64,000 bases of DNA from Janthinobacterium fluminis (lineage in GTDB: Bacteria > Pseudomonadota > Gammaproteobacteria > Burkholderiales > Burkholderiaceae_D), in NCBI RefSeq assembly GCF_028595325.1, contig NZ_JAQQXR010000004.1:1-64000 (forward strand), written 5' to 3'. The notes beneath the pieces were generated by a model that was given only the letters and a program-made list of their open reading frames with translations, was not told the DNA's origin and searched no databases. This document shows positions 23,400 through 33,157 of the stretch, piece by piece. Made by a program: the position numbers and the translations under genes. The stretch's first letter is position 1, and each line of letters opens with the position of its first letter.

Positions 23400-24161
23400 T
23401 CACCAGAGACGGCCCAGCGGCAGCACCACGCCGCCGAACAGCGACCAGTCCGGCGTGGTCCGGCTCAGGCCATGCGCGACGCCAAAGTCGATGACCAGTT
23501 GCTTGCTGGGGCTGTAGGTAGCGGCCAGCAACAGTTGCGCCGTGTGGCCGGCGCCGCGCCGGCGCGTGCCGGACAACTCGGCGCTGGCGCCCCATTGCGG
23601 CGCCAGCGGCATCGACAGGGCCGCCGACAGGCCCGTCTGGGTGCGGCCGGCGCCGTCCGCCTCGTCGCCCAGGCGGCTCAGGTTCAGGTTGGTGTCGATA
23701 TGGATGCCGCCGGCATCCTTGCTGAAGATGCCGTTCACCGTATAGTCGCGCTTGCCGCTGCCGATCGCCTGCTTCGCCGTCGGCATTTTCATGGCCAATT
23801 CCAGGCCGAAGGCGGTGGCGGCGTCGACCAGGAAGGCGCGCTTGAGCACCAGCGTCGTGTCGCCGGCCCCGCTGGCGCGCGCGGCGCCGTCGCGCGCCGA
23901 CACATGGGCTTCGCCGCCCAGCAGCACGCCCCATTGCTCGTTGAATGCCAGTTTCAAGGTGTAAGGCAGGCTGGTGCGCCGCGCCGCGCCGGTCTTCGCG
24001 TTGAGCACACCCAATTCGAGCTCCAGCTGGCCGGCCAGCGGCAGTTGCGCCGGACTCGACACGGACGGACGATAAGGGCTGACGCCGCCCTCTTCCTGCG
24101 CGTGGCAGGGCGCGGCCAGCGCGGCCAGCGCCAGCAAGCCCGGCCATTTCAATGCGTTCAT
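23400..24161 (-). CDS. Periplasmic/outer-membrane beta-barrel-like protein (transporter, MetA-pathway type)
   Basis: A 253-residue protein with a Sec signal (ALAALAAPCHA). The mature sequence is made of alternating beta-strands with aromatic girdles (LELELGVLNA, LPYTLKLAFNEQWGVLLGG, QWGASAELSGTR) and ends in a hydrophobic strand (GGVVLPLGRLW), as expected for a small outer-membrane barrel. It resembles the phenol MetA-pathway or 'transporter' family. Neither substrate nor operon partner can be read from the context. Confidence 0.7.
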   Translation of the reverse strand: MNALKWPGLLALAALAAPCHAQEEGGVSPYRPSVSSPAQLPLAGQLELELGVLNAKTGAARRTSLPYTLKLAFNEQWGVLLGGEAHVSARDGAARASGAGDTTLVLKRAFLVDAATAFGLELAMKMPTAKQAIGSGKRDYTVNGIFSKDAGGIHIDTNLNLSRLGDEADGAGRTQTGLSAALSMPLAPQWGASAELSGTRRRGAGHTAQLLLAATYSPSKQLVIDFGVAHGLSRTTPDWSLFGGVVLPLGRLW

Positions 24162-24238
24162 GGTGTTCCCCTGGTGGCGTGTTGGTGTGCCAGCCTAACA
24201 CCGGCGCCGCCCCCGGCGCAACCCGGCGATGCCCCCGC

Positions 24239-25891
24239 TCAAGCCACTTCGCTGAACTCCGCCTTGCGTTCGGGCGCGGCCGGGTGGGCATGCCGGCGCT
24301 GCGGCGCCAGCGCCAGCACCCGGCCCGCCTCGCCGTCGAGCTTGAAGACGTCGACCAGCGCCGCCAGCGCGGCGGCCTGCTCCCGCAGCGCCCCGGCCGC
24401 CGCGGCGGCCTCTTCGACGAGGGCGGCGTTTTTCTGCGTCACATGGTCCATTTCCGTGATGGCCAGATTGACCTGTTCGATGCTGGCGCCCTGCTCCTGC
24501 CCGGCCACCGCGATGCTGGCCATGATCGTATTCATGCCCTGCACGCTGGCGACCACCTCGCCCATGGTCGCGCCGGCCTCGCCCACCAGCGTGGCGCCCA
24601 GTTCGACCTGCGCCACGGAATTGCCGATCAAGGTCTTGATTTCCTTGGCCGCCGAGGCGCTGCGGTGCGCCAGGTTGCGCACCTCGGAGGCGACCACGGC
24701 GAAGCCCCTGCCCTGCTCGCCGGCACGGGCCGCCTCGACGGCCGCGTTCAAGGCCAGGATATTCGTCTGGAAGGCGATGCCGTCGATGACGCCGATGATG
24801 TCGACGATCTTGCGCGAGGACTCATTGATCGCCTCCATCGTCTCGACCACCCGCCCGACCACCGCGCCGCCCCGGCCCGCCACGGTGGAGGCGGTGCCGG
24901 CCAGGTCCCGGGCCTGGCGCGCGTTGTCGGCGTTCTGCCGCACGGTCGAGGTCAGTTCCTCCATCGACGCCGCCGTTTCCTCCAGCGAACTGGCTTGCGC
25001 CTCGGTGCGCGAGGACAGGTCGAGGTTGCCGCTGGCGATCTGGCTGGAGGCCGTGGCGATGGTGTCGGTGCCGGCGCGCACCTGCCTGACGATGCCGGCC
25101 AAATTGTCGCGCATGGTCTTCATCGCGAACAGCATGCTCGAGCGGTCGTTCGGTTCCGTGTCGATGGCCACGGCCAACCTGCCCTCGGCGATGGCGCCGG
25201 CGATGGCGGCCGCGTAGGCCGGCTCGCCGCCCAACTGGCGCGTCAGGCTGCGGGTAATCAGCGCGCCCAGCGCCAGCCCGGCCACCACGCTGCCGGCCAC
25301 CAGCGCCAGCATGAAGCTGCGCGTCGACGCGTAAATCGCCGCCGTCTGCTCGGCCGAGTGCTTGGCGCGCGCCTCTTTTTGCTCGGACAACTGCTCCAGC
25401 ACCTCGTCGAGCTGGTTCGCGTGCTTGCGCGTGTCGGCCAGCAAGGCGTCGAGCTCGGCGTTGTGCTGCGTCAGCGGCTGCCGTGCCGCCACGGCCAGCG
25501 CCTGCGCCATCAGGCGCTCGTATTCGGCGGCGGTGCTGGCGAACTGGGTGAACAATTCCTTGGCCCTGGCGGTGACAAACAGGGGGCGGGCCTGCTCCAG
25601 CTGCTCCTTGCCGGTGGCCAGCGAGCGGGTGATGCTGGCCTGGTGGGTGGCGCGCTCCTCTTCGCTGGCGGCCAGCAGGAAGTTGCCGCGGGCGCGGCCG
25701 ATCTTGATCAGCGCAATATTCGCGTTTTTGATGTGGGTCAGCCCGAGCAACTCGTTGCCGTACATATGCTCGGCCATGTCGTCGATCCGCCCCATGTTGA
25801 CGATGCCAATGCCGGCGACGACGGCGCCCAGCAGCGCCAAGAGGAAAAAGGCCGCGATCAGGCGCGTGCCCACCTTCATTTGTGCAAACAT
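24239..25891 (-). CDS. Methyl-accepting chemotaxis protein (4HB sensor)
   Basis: A 550-residue chemoreceptor: transmembrane helix at about 8-28 ([20 protein letters not shown]), periplasmic four-helix-bundle ligand domain, second transmembrane helix ([20 protein letters not shown]) near 190, HAMP ([17 protein letters not shown]) and a long signalling coiled coil with the hairpin tip [20 protein letters not shown]. The ATG at 25891 ([11 protein letters not shown]) fits the family better than the GTG two codons upstream. No C-terminal CheR-binding pentapeptide is present. It stands alone and is similar in design to the receptor at 57346-59097. Confidence 0.92.
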   Translation of the reverse strand: MFAQMKVGTRLIAAFFLLALLGAVVAGIGIVNMGRIDDMAEHMYGNELLGLTHIKNANIALIKIGRARGNFLLAASEEERATHQASITRSLATGKEQLEQARPLFVTARAKELFTQFASTAAEYERLMAQALAVAARQPLTQHNAELDALLADTRKHANQLDEVLEQLSEQKEARAKHSAEQTAAIYASTRSFMLALVAGSVVAGLALGALITRSLTRQLGGEPAYAAAIAGAIAEGRLAVAIDTEPNDRSSMLFAMKTMRDNLAGIVRQVRAGTDTIATASSQIASGNLDLSSRTEAQASSLEETAASMEELTSTVRQNADNARQARDLAGTASTVAGRGGAVVGRVVETMEAINESSRKIVDIIGVIDGIAFQTNILALNAAVEAARAGEQGRGFAVVASEVRNLAHRSASAAKEIKTLIGNSVAQVELGATLVGEAGATMGEVVASVQGMNTIMASIAVAGQEQGASIEQVNLAITEMDHVTQKNAALVEEAAAAAGALREQAAALAALVDVFKLDGEAGRVLALAPQRRHAHPAAPERKAEFSEVA

Positions 25892-26086
25892 AACCACCCC
25901 GATTCCACTGTCATGTTGACGAAATATCGAAGGAAACCGGGGCCCCGTCCAGGCTGGGAAGATGGCTACCCGGGTATGCTCATTGCGGATGCAAGCGTGC
26001 CATCACCCAAACAATATAGTCTGGAACACCGTCTTGAAATACGCGCTTTGTCACACCCGGCTGCTTATCGGGAAGAATAACGCCGC

Positions 26087-26827
26087 TTACTGGGCTGCAT
26101 CAATTTCCGTCACCGTAAAGATGCCCTCGACCTTTTGCGCGACGAAACTGACCTTGTCGCCCGGCTTGACGCGCTCCAGCATGGCCGGCTCGGCGGCGCG
26201 GAACACCATCGTCATCGGCGGCATGCCCAGATTCTTCAATTCGCCATGCCGCAGCGTGATCTTGCCGGCCGCCTTATCGACCTTGCGCACCTCGCCCTCG
26301 CTGCGCGGCGCGGCGGCGGCGTCCGGCGCCGCCTTGCCGCCGACCTTGAGCGCGCCCTTCATGCCGGACTCCAGGTGGCCCGCCACCAGGCAGGCGAAAT
26401 TGAAGTCGCCCGCGCGGGTAAATTGCCAAACGATATCCTGCGTGGCGCCCGGCTTCACATGGGCCATGTAGGGCGCGTCGTGCTCCATGCCGGGATGCTG
26501 GCGCATCATCGCGCCGTGCTCCTGCAATTGCGCCATCGTGCCGAGCACCATCTCGTGCATGACCTTGCCCTTGTTATGCACGACAAAACGCACCGTTTCC
26601 CCCTGCTTGACGGCCACATCCGATGGCGTGAAACGCATCGTGTCGCTCATCTCGACGCGGATCTCGCGCGTCACGTTGGCCGGGTCGCCCTGGCGGCCGA
26701 ACAGCTGCTCCTCGGTGGATATGGCCGTGGCCGCCGTCTTGTGCGCGCCCTCGTGCGCCAGCGCGGCCGGCGCCGCCAGTGTCCAGAAAGCGGCCAGCAT
26801 GGCGCTCATCATCATGGTATTTTTCAT
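26087..26827 (-). CDS. Periplasmic cupredoxin-CusF fusion, copper-binding
   Basis: A 246-residue secreted protein (signal MKNTMMMSAMLAAFWTLAAP, then AALA) built from two copper modules. Residues 45-163 are a type I cupredoxin with ligands His91 (in VMHEM), Cys146, His151 and Met156 (FACLVAGHLESGM). Residues 175-246 are CusF-like, with His194 and the Met cluster GMPPMTM (Met202, 205, 207); the copper-stacking Trp of E. coli CusF is not present. It is the last gene of the copper operon, 19 bp after the multicopper oxidase gene. It probably hands copper between oxidase and efflux partners. ATG 26827 has an AGGGG ribosome site. Confidence 0.9.
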   Translation of the reverse strand: MKNTMMMSAMLAAFWTLAAPAALAHEGAHKTAATAISTEEQLFGRQGDPANVTREIRVEMSDTMRFTPSDVAVKQGETVRFVVHNKGKVMHEMVLGTMAQLQEHGAMMRQHPGMEHDAPYMAHVKPGATQDIVWQFTRAGDFNFACLVAGHLESGMKGALKVGGKAAPDAAAAPRSEGEVRKVDKAAGKITLRHGELKNLGMPPMTMVFRAAEPAMLERVKPGDKVSFVAQKVEGIFTVTEIDAAQ

Positions 26828-26846
26828 CGTTGTTTCCCCTATCAAT

Positions 26847-28247
26847 TTAATTGTGTCCGGCATGGCCGGCAGGTTTGCGCACCGTCATCTCCACGTCGGC
26901 GCCCTTGCGCGCCGGCGCCATCGACTGGCCGCCGGCGGCGCGGCTGCGCACCGGCTCGGGCAGCGCGCCCGTCCATTCGTAGGCCACCGTGCCGGCCGGA
27001 TGCTTGTACCAGCCCGGATCGCGGTAATCGCCCGGCTTCTGGTCTTTACGCACCTTGACCACGGTGAACATGCCGCCCATGCCGACGCCGCCGAACGGCC
27101 CCTTGCCGCCCATCATGGGCAGCGTGTTGTCGGGCAGCGGCATCTCCATCTCTTCCATGTCGGCCATGCCGCGCTCGCCCATCACCATATAGTCGGGCAC
27201 CAGGCGGTTGATCTTCTGCGCCACGCCGCCGTGGTCCACGCCGATCATCGTCGGGACGTCGTGGCCCATGGCATTCATCGTGTGGTGCGACTTGTGGCAG
27301 TGGAAGGCCCAGTCGCCCGGGTCGGTGGCGTCGAACTCGATGGCCCGCATCTGCCCGACGGCGACGTCGACGCTCACCTCGGGCCAGCGCGACTCCGGCC
27401 GGGTCCAGCCGCCGTCCGTGCCGGTGACGACGAATTCGTGGCCATGCATATGGATCGGGTGGTTGGTCATCGTCAGGTTGCCGAAACGGATGCGCACGCG
27501 CTCGCCCTGGCGCGCCACCATCGGGTCGATGCCGGGAAAGACGCGGCTGTTGAAGGTGAACAGGTTGAAGTCCGTCATCGTGTTGACCTTGGGCGTGAAG
27601 CTGCCCGGCTCGATGTCGTAATTGCTCAACAGGAAAACGAAGTCGCGGTCCACCTTCATGAAGTTCGGATCTTTCGGATGGGTGACCCAAAAACCCATCA
27701 TGCCCATCGCCATCTGCGTCATTTCATCGGCGTGCGGATGATACATGAAGGTGCCGGGGCGCTTGGCGACGAACTCGTAGACGAAGGTCTTGCCCGGCGC
27801 GATGCCCGGCTGGGTCAGCCCCGTCACGCCATCCATGCCGTTCGGCAAACGCTGGCCGTGCCAGTGCACGCTGGTGTGCTCGGGCAGGCGGTTGGTGACG
27901 AAGATGCGCACGCGGTCGCCCTCGACGACCTCGATGGTCGGCCCCGGCGACTGGCCGTTGTAGCCCCACAGATTGGCTTTCATGCCGGGCGCCAGCTCGC
28001 GCACCACCGCTTCGGCGACCAGGTGGAATTCCTTGACGTTGTTGTTCATGCGCCAGGGCAGCGACCAGCCGTTCAAGGTCACCACCGGATGGAAGGGCCG
28101 GCCGTTCGGCGGCAAGGCCGGCGCCTTGGTGGCGGCGTCGTCCATGCTGACGGCCTCCGGCAGCGAGGCGGCGCCGGCCCGGCTCACGGCCGCGGCGCCC
28201 AGTGCCAGCACGCCGGCGTTTTTGAAGAAGTCCCTGCGTGTGCTCAT
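26847..28247 (-). CDS. Tat-exported multicopper oxidase (copper resistance)
   Basis: A 466-residue multicopper oxidase, expected to oxidise Cu(I) in the periplasm. It opens with a Tat signal (STRRDFFKNAGVLALGAAAV). All four copper-ligand motifs are visible in order: HWHG, HPHAD, HPIHMHGHEF and HCHKSHHTMNAM. The C-terminal part has a Met/Gly-rich segment (MADMEEMEMPLPDNTLPMMG) that may bind copper. Its start overlaps the stop of the channel gene (ATGA), and an AAAGGAGCAGC ribosome site precedes it. It lacks the extended Met-rich repeats of classical CopA. Confidence 0.93.
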   Translation of the reverse strand: MSTRRDFFKNAGVLALGAAAVSRAGAASLPEAVSMDDAATKAPALPPNGRPFHPVVTLNGWSLPWRMNNNVKEFHLVAEAVVRELAPGMKANLWGYNGQSPGPTIEVVEGDRVRIFVTNRLPEHTSVHWHGQRLPNGMDGVTGLTQPGIAPGKTFVYEFVAKRPGTFMYHPHADEMTQMAMGMMGFWVTHPKDPNFMKVDRDFVFLLSNYDIEPGSFTPKVNTMTDFNLFTFNSRVFPGIDPMVARQGERVRIRFGNLTMTNHPIHMHGHEFVVTGTDGGWTRPESRWPEVSVDVAVGQMRAIEFDATDPGDWAFHCHKSHHTMNAMGHDVPTMIGVDHGGVAQKINRLVPDYMVMGERGMADMEEMEMPLPDNTLPMMGGKGPFGGVGMGGMFTVVKVRKDQKPGDYRDPGWYKHPAGTVAYEWTGALPEPVRSRAAGGQSMAPARKGADVEMTVRKPAGHAGHN

Positions 28248-29614
28248 TGCTGCTCCTTTGCGGACGCGCCGCCATTGCCGTTGATGGCAGATTCCAAGTC
28301 GGTGTGCGCGATCCAGAAATCGCGCTGGGTGTCGATGGCCGTGTTGACGCTGCCGATCTGCTCGCGGGCGTCGGACAGCAGCTCGAACACGCTGGCCAGC
28401 ATGCCGTTGTAGCGCAGCAACACCTCGTCGGAGATCTTCTTGCGCAGCGGCACCACCTCGTCGCGGTGATGGCGCGCCACATCGTAGCTGCTGCGGTAGG
28501 CCGAATACGCCTCGCGCACTTCCGAGCGGGCCCGCACAGCCGTGTCCGCCGTGCGGTGCACGGCCTGCATGTACAGCGCCTGCGCCTTGGCCGTGCGCGC
28601 GCCGCCCCAGTCGAACAAGGGCAGCTCCAGCGCAATCGCGTAGCCGTTCTCGCGCGCCTTGCCGGTGACGCTCTTGTTGGCGTAGCCGGCGTCGAGCACG
28701 TTGACGACGCCGGTGGCGCGCGTCAGCCCGAGCGCGCGGGCGCTGGCCGCCGTTTCGTGCTTGCTCATCTGCACATCCAAACGCCGCTCCATCGCCAGCG
28801 CCTCGATGTTGGCGATGGCGTCGGCCGCCTTGGGCAAGTCCGGCAAGCGCTCCGGCAAGGTGAACGCGGTCTGCCCGCCCCACAGGCCGAGCAGGCGCGT
28901 CAGGCGCTCGCGCGCGGCCGTCGCGCCATGCGTGGCGCGGGCCAGCTGCGTCATCGCGTCGGCGTAGAACACTTGCTGGCGCGCCTGGTCGAGGCGGCTC
29001 CAGTTGCCGGCCCGCTGCATGCGCGCGGCCAATTCGGCGCCGGCCTGGGCCGCGCCGGCGGCCTGCTCCATGTACACCACCGCCTGGCGCGCCGCCACCG
29101 CGTGGAAATACGCGCGGCGCGTGTCGGCGGCCAGTTGCACCGCCTGCGCCGCGGCGGCCAACTTGGCCTGCTCGAAGCGGCCGCGCTCGATGCCGCTGCG
29201 CGTCGGCAGCGTCAACAGGCCGATCAGGTCGAACGTGACGCCGCGGCCGATCTCCGTCTCGCCATTGCCGTGGCTGCGGCTGAAGGACAAGCCGGGATTG
29301 CGCATGCGCCCGGCTTGCACCAAATCGGCCTCGGAGGCGCCCAGTTCCGCCAGCGCCGCCTTCAGGCCGCGGTTATTCATCAAGGCGACGCGCACGGCGC
29401 CGTCGGCGCTTAAAGGCTCGCCGAGCAAGGCCGCCAGGTCCGGCCCGGCTTCCGCGCCGGACAGGGGCACGGCCTGGCCCGTGCGCGCCTGCGTCAGGGC
29501 CGACACGGCATCCAAACCACCATCTTTCGAAAAACTGGCACAGCCGCTGAGCAACAGCGCGGCCAGGCCGAGCGCGACCGGCGTGCGCCGGCTGCCTGGA
29601 ATACGGACCATCAT
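28244..29614 (-). CDS. TolC-family outer-membrane channel lipoprotein
   Basis: A 456-residue outer-membrane efflux protein. The N-terminus is a lipoprotein signal with LLLSGCASF. The body shows the duplicated long-helix pattern of TolC proteins (ALMNNRGLKAALAELGASEAD, LGLTRATGVVNVLDAGY) and FDLIGLLTLP strand segments. It would form the exit duct for a copper efflux pump, but no RND or ATPase pump gene is in this operon. ATG 29614 overlaps the upstream gene's TGA and is preceded by AAGGGGAAAC. Confidence 0.88.
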   Translation of the reverse strand: MMVRIPGSRRTPVALGLAALLLSGCASFSKDGGLDAVSALTQARTGQAVPLSGAEAGPDLAALLGEPLSADGAVRVALMNNRGLKAALAELGASEADLVQAGRMRNPGLSFSRSHGNGETEIGRGVTFDLIGLLTLPTRSGIERGRFEQAKLAAAAQAVQLAADTRRAYFHAVAARQAVVYMEQAAGAAQAGAELAARMQRAGNWSRLDQARQQVFYADAMTQLARATHGATAARERLTRLLGLWGGQTAFTLPERLPDLPKAADAIANIEALAMERRLDVQMSKHETAASARALGLTRATGVVNVLDAGYANKSVTGKARENGYAIALELPLFDWGGARTAKAQALYMQAVHRTADTAVRARSEVREAYSAYRSSYDVARHHRDEVVPLRKKISDEVLLRYNGMLASVFELLSDAREQIGSVNTAIDTQRDFWIAHTDLESAINGNGGASAKEQQ

Positions 29615-29925
29615 TGTTTCCCCTTGTGCTGGTGATGCATGGAATGGTCTGGATGCGGATCGGCGGCCTTGGGCGCGGAGCCGGCCGGCGGCATCTGGCC
29701 CATATGGCTCGTGCCAGCCTTCGCGGCAAGCGCCTTGTTGGCGGCGCGCCAGAACTGGTCGGCCGGCTCGGCCGGCTCGACGGCCGGCTGATACTGCGCC
29801 AGGACGGAAATATAGGCGCTGGACGGCACGGGCGCATGCGCATCGCTCACCTTGGCCGGCTCGGCGGCGAAGGCAGGCGACAGCAGTACCCACGCGGCCA
29901 GCGCGCAGCAATGTCGAAATTTCAT
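29611..29925 (-). CDS. Small periplasmic His-rich protein of the copper operon
   Basis: A 104-residue protein with a Sec signal (MKFRHCCALAAWVLLSPAFA). The mature part is predicted helical (YISVLAQYQPAVEPAEPADQFWRAANKAL) and ends in a metal-binding tail HPDHSMHHQHKGKQ with five His and one Met. GAGGA precedes the ATG; its TGA overlaps the next start. By position and tail it is probably a copper chaperone or sink. Confidence 0.78.
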   Translation of the reverse strand: MKFRHCCALAAWVLLSPAFAAEPAKVSDAHAPVPSSAYISVLAQYQPAVEPAEPADQFWRAANKALAAKAGTSHMGQMPPAGSAPKAADPHPDHSMHHQHKGKQ

Positions 29926-29995
29926 GGTAAATCCTCGGAAGCGATGGATAGGGCGCGACGCGCAGGCACAGCCATGGCGTCGGCGCTACAGACAA

Positions 29996-30364
29996 TCAGG
30001 CGGGGGCGTGACGGGGCGGACGTTCCAGCCCCTCGGGAATATGCCCGGCGAGCAAAGGCGCAGGCGTCAGCCTGACCTCCGAGGAAATAAAGGGAATCGC
30101 GGGCAACATCGGCCAGACCGGCGGCGCGCAGGCGCCGACGCAGCAGGCCGAGCAGGCGCTGCAGGAAGCGTCGTCATGGTGGTGGGCCGGGGCGGCGTCG
30201 GCATGGCTGTGCGCCGGCATATGCTGCTGAAGCTGCGCGCCGTGCAACTGAAGCGCCGGCGGCGGCGTATGGCCGCCAGACATCCTGATCGCGGCGGCAA
30301 ACCCCTGCAGGGGCAGCGCGGCAAACAAACACCACAGCAGGAATCTGGCGACGATGCGGTTCAT
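29996..30364 (-). CDS. DUF2946/CopL-like secreted protein, first gene of the copper operon
   Basis: A 122-residue protein with a hydrophobic N-terminal signal (FLLWCLFAALPLQGFAAA) and a His/Cys-rich middle (HMPAHSHADAAPAHHHDD, then SCSACSACCVGAC) that should bind copper. Such proteins commonly lead copper operons in proteobacteria. The ATG at 30364 is chosen because the promoter's predicted transcription start (about 30386) lies downstream of the alternative GTG at 30394. Confidence 0.72.
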   Translation of the reverse strand: MNRIVARFLLWCLFAALPLQGFAAAIRMSGGHTPPPALQLHGAQLQQHMPAHSHADAAPAHHHDDASCSACSACCVGACAPPVWPMLPAIPFISSEVRLTPAPLLAGHIPEGLERPPRHAPA

Positions 30365-30392
30365 GGAGAAATACGGGCAAGTAGACACCCGC

Positions 30393-30423
30393 ACTATAAA
30401 CCTTCCTATTGGGGTAAGGTCAA
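30393..30423 (-). promoter_or_regulatory. CueR/MerR-type copper promoter with 19-bp spacer
   Basis: On the minus strand TTGACC (30418-30423) and TATAGT (30393-30398) are 19 bp apart, too long for ordinary sigma-70 use. The spacer carries the dyad ACCTT...AAGGT (30400-30420). This matches E. coli copA, where CueR distorts the spacer when Cu(I) is bound. It drives the five-gene operon down to 26087. No merR-type gene is in this window. Confidence 0.88.
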
Positions 30424-30458
30424 GTGCTACTTCCTCAAATCGCGGCGGGCCGGCCCGT

Positions 30459-30587
30459 TCAGTTGCTCAAGCCCGCCGCCCGCATCAGCAAGCGCATCAA
30501 ATACGCGAGCACGGCCAGCGCCGCCACGCTGGCGCACCAGATCGCCAGCAACCAGCCCAGCCGCCTCCACCAGACGCCATGTCCCAT
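30459..30587 (-). CDS. DUF2474 small membrane subunit of the bd-type oxidase
   Basis: A 42-residue single-helix membrane protein (WWRRLGWLLAIWCASVAALAVL) whose start overlaps the cioB stop by one base (TGATG). Small proteins of this kind stabilise cytochrome bd oxidases, as CydX does in E. coli; DUF2474 members typically accompany the cyanide-insensitive type. Confidence 0.8.
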   Translation of the reverse strand: MGHGVWWRRLGWLLAIWCASVAALAVLAYLMRLLMRAAGLSN

Positions 30588-31594
30588 CAGTGATAAGCCT
30601 CGCCATGACTGACCTTGCCGCGGAAAACATAATATGCCCACACCGTGTACACCAGAATCACCGGAATAATCAACAGCGCGCCGACCAGCGTGAAACCCAG
30701 GCTTTGCGGCGGCGAGGCGGCTTGCCAGATCGACACCGAGGGCGGAATGATGTTCGGCCACAGGCTGATGCCCAGCCCGCTATAACCAAGAAACACCAGC
30801 GCCAGCGTGTACAGGAAAGGCCGCACCTGATGCTGCAGGCGCAGCGAACGGTGCAACATCCAGGCGCTGGCCGCCACCAGCAGCGGCACCGGCGCGAACC
30901 AGAACAGGTTCGGCAGGCTGAACCAGCGCGCGGCGATGGCGGCGTCGGCCAGCGGCGTCCAGACGCTGATCACGACGATCACGGCCAGCAACAGCCACAC
31001 CAGCTTGCGCGTGATGGCATAGGCGCGGCGCTGCAAGGGGCCGTCCGTCTTCATGATCAGCCAGGTACTGCCGAGCAAGGCATAGGCGATCACCAGGCCG
31101 GCGCCGGTGAACAGCGAAAAGGCGGAAACCCAGTCCAGCGGCCCGCCCGCGTAGGCCCGGTCGATCACCGGCACACCCTGGATATACGCGCCCAGCGTGA
31201 CGCCCTGGAAAAAAGTCGCGGCAATGGAACCGCCGATAAACGCCTTGTCCCAGAAATGGCGCTCATGCTCGCGCGCCTTGAAGCGGAACTCGAAGGCGAC
31301 GCCGCGGAAAATCAGCCCCATCAGCATAAAAATCAGCGGCAGATAAAATGCGCTCAACACCACCGCATACGCCTGCGGAAACGCCGCCATCAAACCGGCG
31401 CCGCCCAGCACCAGCCAGGTTTCGTTGCCGTCCCACACGGGGGCGACCGTATTCATCATCACATCGCGCTCGTCCTTGTCCGGGAAAAACGGATACAGGA
31501 TGCCGATGCCCAGGTCGAAACCATCCATCACCACATACATCATGATGCTGAACAAAATGATGACGGCCCAAATCAATGCCAGATCGATACCCAT
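30587..31594 (-). CDS. cioB: Cytochrome bd-type quinol oxidase subunit II
   Basis: A 335-residue, multi-pass membrane protein, the non-haem-rich partner of subunit I. Family signatures are MDGFDLGIGIL at the N-terminus, NTVAPVWDGNETWLVLGGAGL near residue 48, and the late SLWPNIIPPSVSIWQAASPP. It directly follows cioA with no gap and is itself followed by the overlapping DUF2474 gene. Confidence 0.95.
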   Translation of the reverse strand: MGIDLALIWAVIILFSIMMYVVMDGFDLGIGILYPFFPDKDERDVMMNTVAPVWDGNETWLVLGGAGLMAAFPQAYAVVLSAFYLPLIFMLMGLIFRGVAFEFRFKAREHERHFWDKAFIGGSIAATFFQGVTLGAYIQGVPVIDRAYAGGPLDWVSAFSLFTGAGLVIAYALLGSTWLIMKTDGPLQRRAYAITRKLVWLLLAVIVVISVWTPLADAAIAARWFSLPNLFWFAPVPLLVAASAWMLHRSLRLQHQVRPFLYTLALVFLGYSGLGISLWPNIIPPSVSIWQAASPPQSLGFTLVGALLIIPVILVYTVWAYYVFRGKVSHGEAYH

Positions 31595-33031
31595 TTACTG
31601 TGCTCCCTGTGGTTGGCTGGGGTCGCCGATGTTCAACTCGCTCGACGCCGACAAGGGCCGCATCGGCGTGCGCTCATGGCCGGGGCCGCCCTGCTCCGTG
31701 CGGCCGCCCTCGTGCGCCTTCGGCCCGACCCGGATCAAACGGAACAGATAGCCGATACCGGTGCCGAACACGGCGAAATAAATCACCACGAACAGCACCA
31801 ACGTCACGCCGAGCTGGACGGCGCCGTGCGCCGACACCGCGTCGGCCGTGCGCAACAAACCATGTATCGTCCAGGGCTGGCGGCCGATCTCCGTCGTGTA
31901 CCAGCCGGCCAGCATGGCGACGATGCCCGCCGGCCCCATCAGCAAGGCAAAACGCAGGAACAGCCGCGAACGCCACAAATTGCCGCGCCAGCGCAGCCAG
32001 GCGCCCCACGCCCCCAGCGCAATCATCAACATACCCAGCCCGACCATCACGCGGAAAGACCAGAACACCACCAGCGAATTGGGCCGGTCGCGCGGCGCGA
32101 AATCCTTCAGACCGGGAACCTTGCCGTTCCAGTCGTGGGTCAGGATCAAACCGCCGAGACGGGGAATCTCAAGCTTAAAGCGGGTTTCCTCGCGCTCCAT
32201 ATCGGGCCAGCCGAACAGTATCAACGGCGTGCCCTCCTCGCCCTTGTTTTCCCAATGGCCCTCCATCGCCGCGATCTTCGCCGGCTGATACTTCAAGGTA
32301 TTCAAACCGTGGAAATCGCCGATAACGGCCTGGATGGGCGCGACAAGCAACACCAGCCACAAACCCATCGACATCATCTTGCGGATCGCCGCATTATCCC
32401 GGCCGCGCAACAAATGCCAGGCGGCCGACGCCACCACCAGCAGCGCCGTGGCGAGGAAGGCGGCGACACTCATATGCAGCAAACGGTAAGGGAAAGATGG
32501 ATTAAAGATCACCTGCAGCCAGTCGACCGGCACCACGCGGCCGTCGACGATCTCATAACCCTGCGGCGTATGCATCCAACTATTCGACGCGATAATCCAC
32601 GTGGCGGAAATGAGCGTGCCCAGCGCCACCATCGCCGTCGACATCATATGCAGCGCGGGGCCGACCTTATTCCAGCCGAACAACATCACGCCGAGAAAAC
32701 CCGCCTCCAGGAAAAACGCCGTCAACACCTCATACGTCAGCAAAGGGCCGGTAACGCTGCCGGCGAACTGCGAAAAAGCGCTCCAATTGGTGCCGAACTG
32801 ATAGGCCATGACCAGGCCGGAGACGACACCCATGCCGAAATTGACGGCGAAAATCTTCGACCAAAAATGATACAAGTCCAGATACACCTGCTGGCGCGTG
32901 CGCAGCCACGCCGCCTCCAGCACCGTCAAATAACTGGCCAGACCAATCGTGATGGCGGGGAAAACGATGTGGAACGAAATCGTGAAACCAAACTGTATCC
33001 GTGCCAGTTCGAGCGCAGAAAGACCAAACAT
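31595..33031 (-). CDS. cioA: Cytochrome bd-type quinol oxidase subunit I (CIO-like)
   Basis: A 478-residue haem-binding subunit that oxidises quinol and reduces oxygen. The haem-ligand His lies in FTISFHIVFPAI, the conserved Glu pair region in LTYEVLTAFFLEAGFLG, the Q-loop in VIGDFHGLNTLKYQPAKIAA, and GWYTTEIGRQPW near residue 390. The Q-loop is short, as in the CIO subfamily (compare E. coli CydA, about 520 residues). The ATG at 33031 (MFGLSALELARIQFGF) is the family start; the reading frame extends 56 codons upstream without similarity. Confidence 0.94.
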   Translation of the reverse strand: MFGLSALELARIQFGFTISFHIVFPAITIGLASYLTVLEAAWLRTRQQVYLDLYHFWSKIFAVNFGMGVVSGLVMAYQFGTNWSAFSQFAGSVTGPLLTYEVLTAFFLEAGFLGVMLFGWNKVGPALHMMSTAMVALGTLISATWIIASNSWMHTPQGYEIVDGRVVPVDWLQVIFNPSFPYRLLHMSVAAFLATALLVVASAAWHLLRGRDNAAIRKMMSMGLWLVLLVAPIQAVIGDFHGLNTLKYQPAKIAAMEGHWENKGEEGTPLILFGWPDMEREETRFKLEIPRLGGLILTHDWNGKVPGLKDFAPRDRPNSLVVFWSFRVMVGLGMLMIALGAWGAWLRWRGNLWRSRLFLRFALLMGPAGIVAMLAGWYTTEIGRQPWTIHGLLRTADAVSAHGAVQLGVTLVLFVVIYFAVFGTGIGYLFRLIRVGPKAHEGGRTEQGGPGHERTPMRPLSASSELNIGDPSQPQGAQ

Positions 33032-33157
33032 AATACCTACCCGGCGAATGTGTTCTTGAAGACCTACACTGTAGCGCTTGACAAAAATACATACCAGACT
33101 CAGAAACGGAAGAAAGAACCGGATCAGTTTGCGCGGCGAACTCGGCAGAAACAGGGG

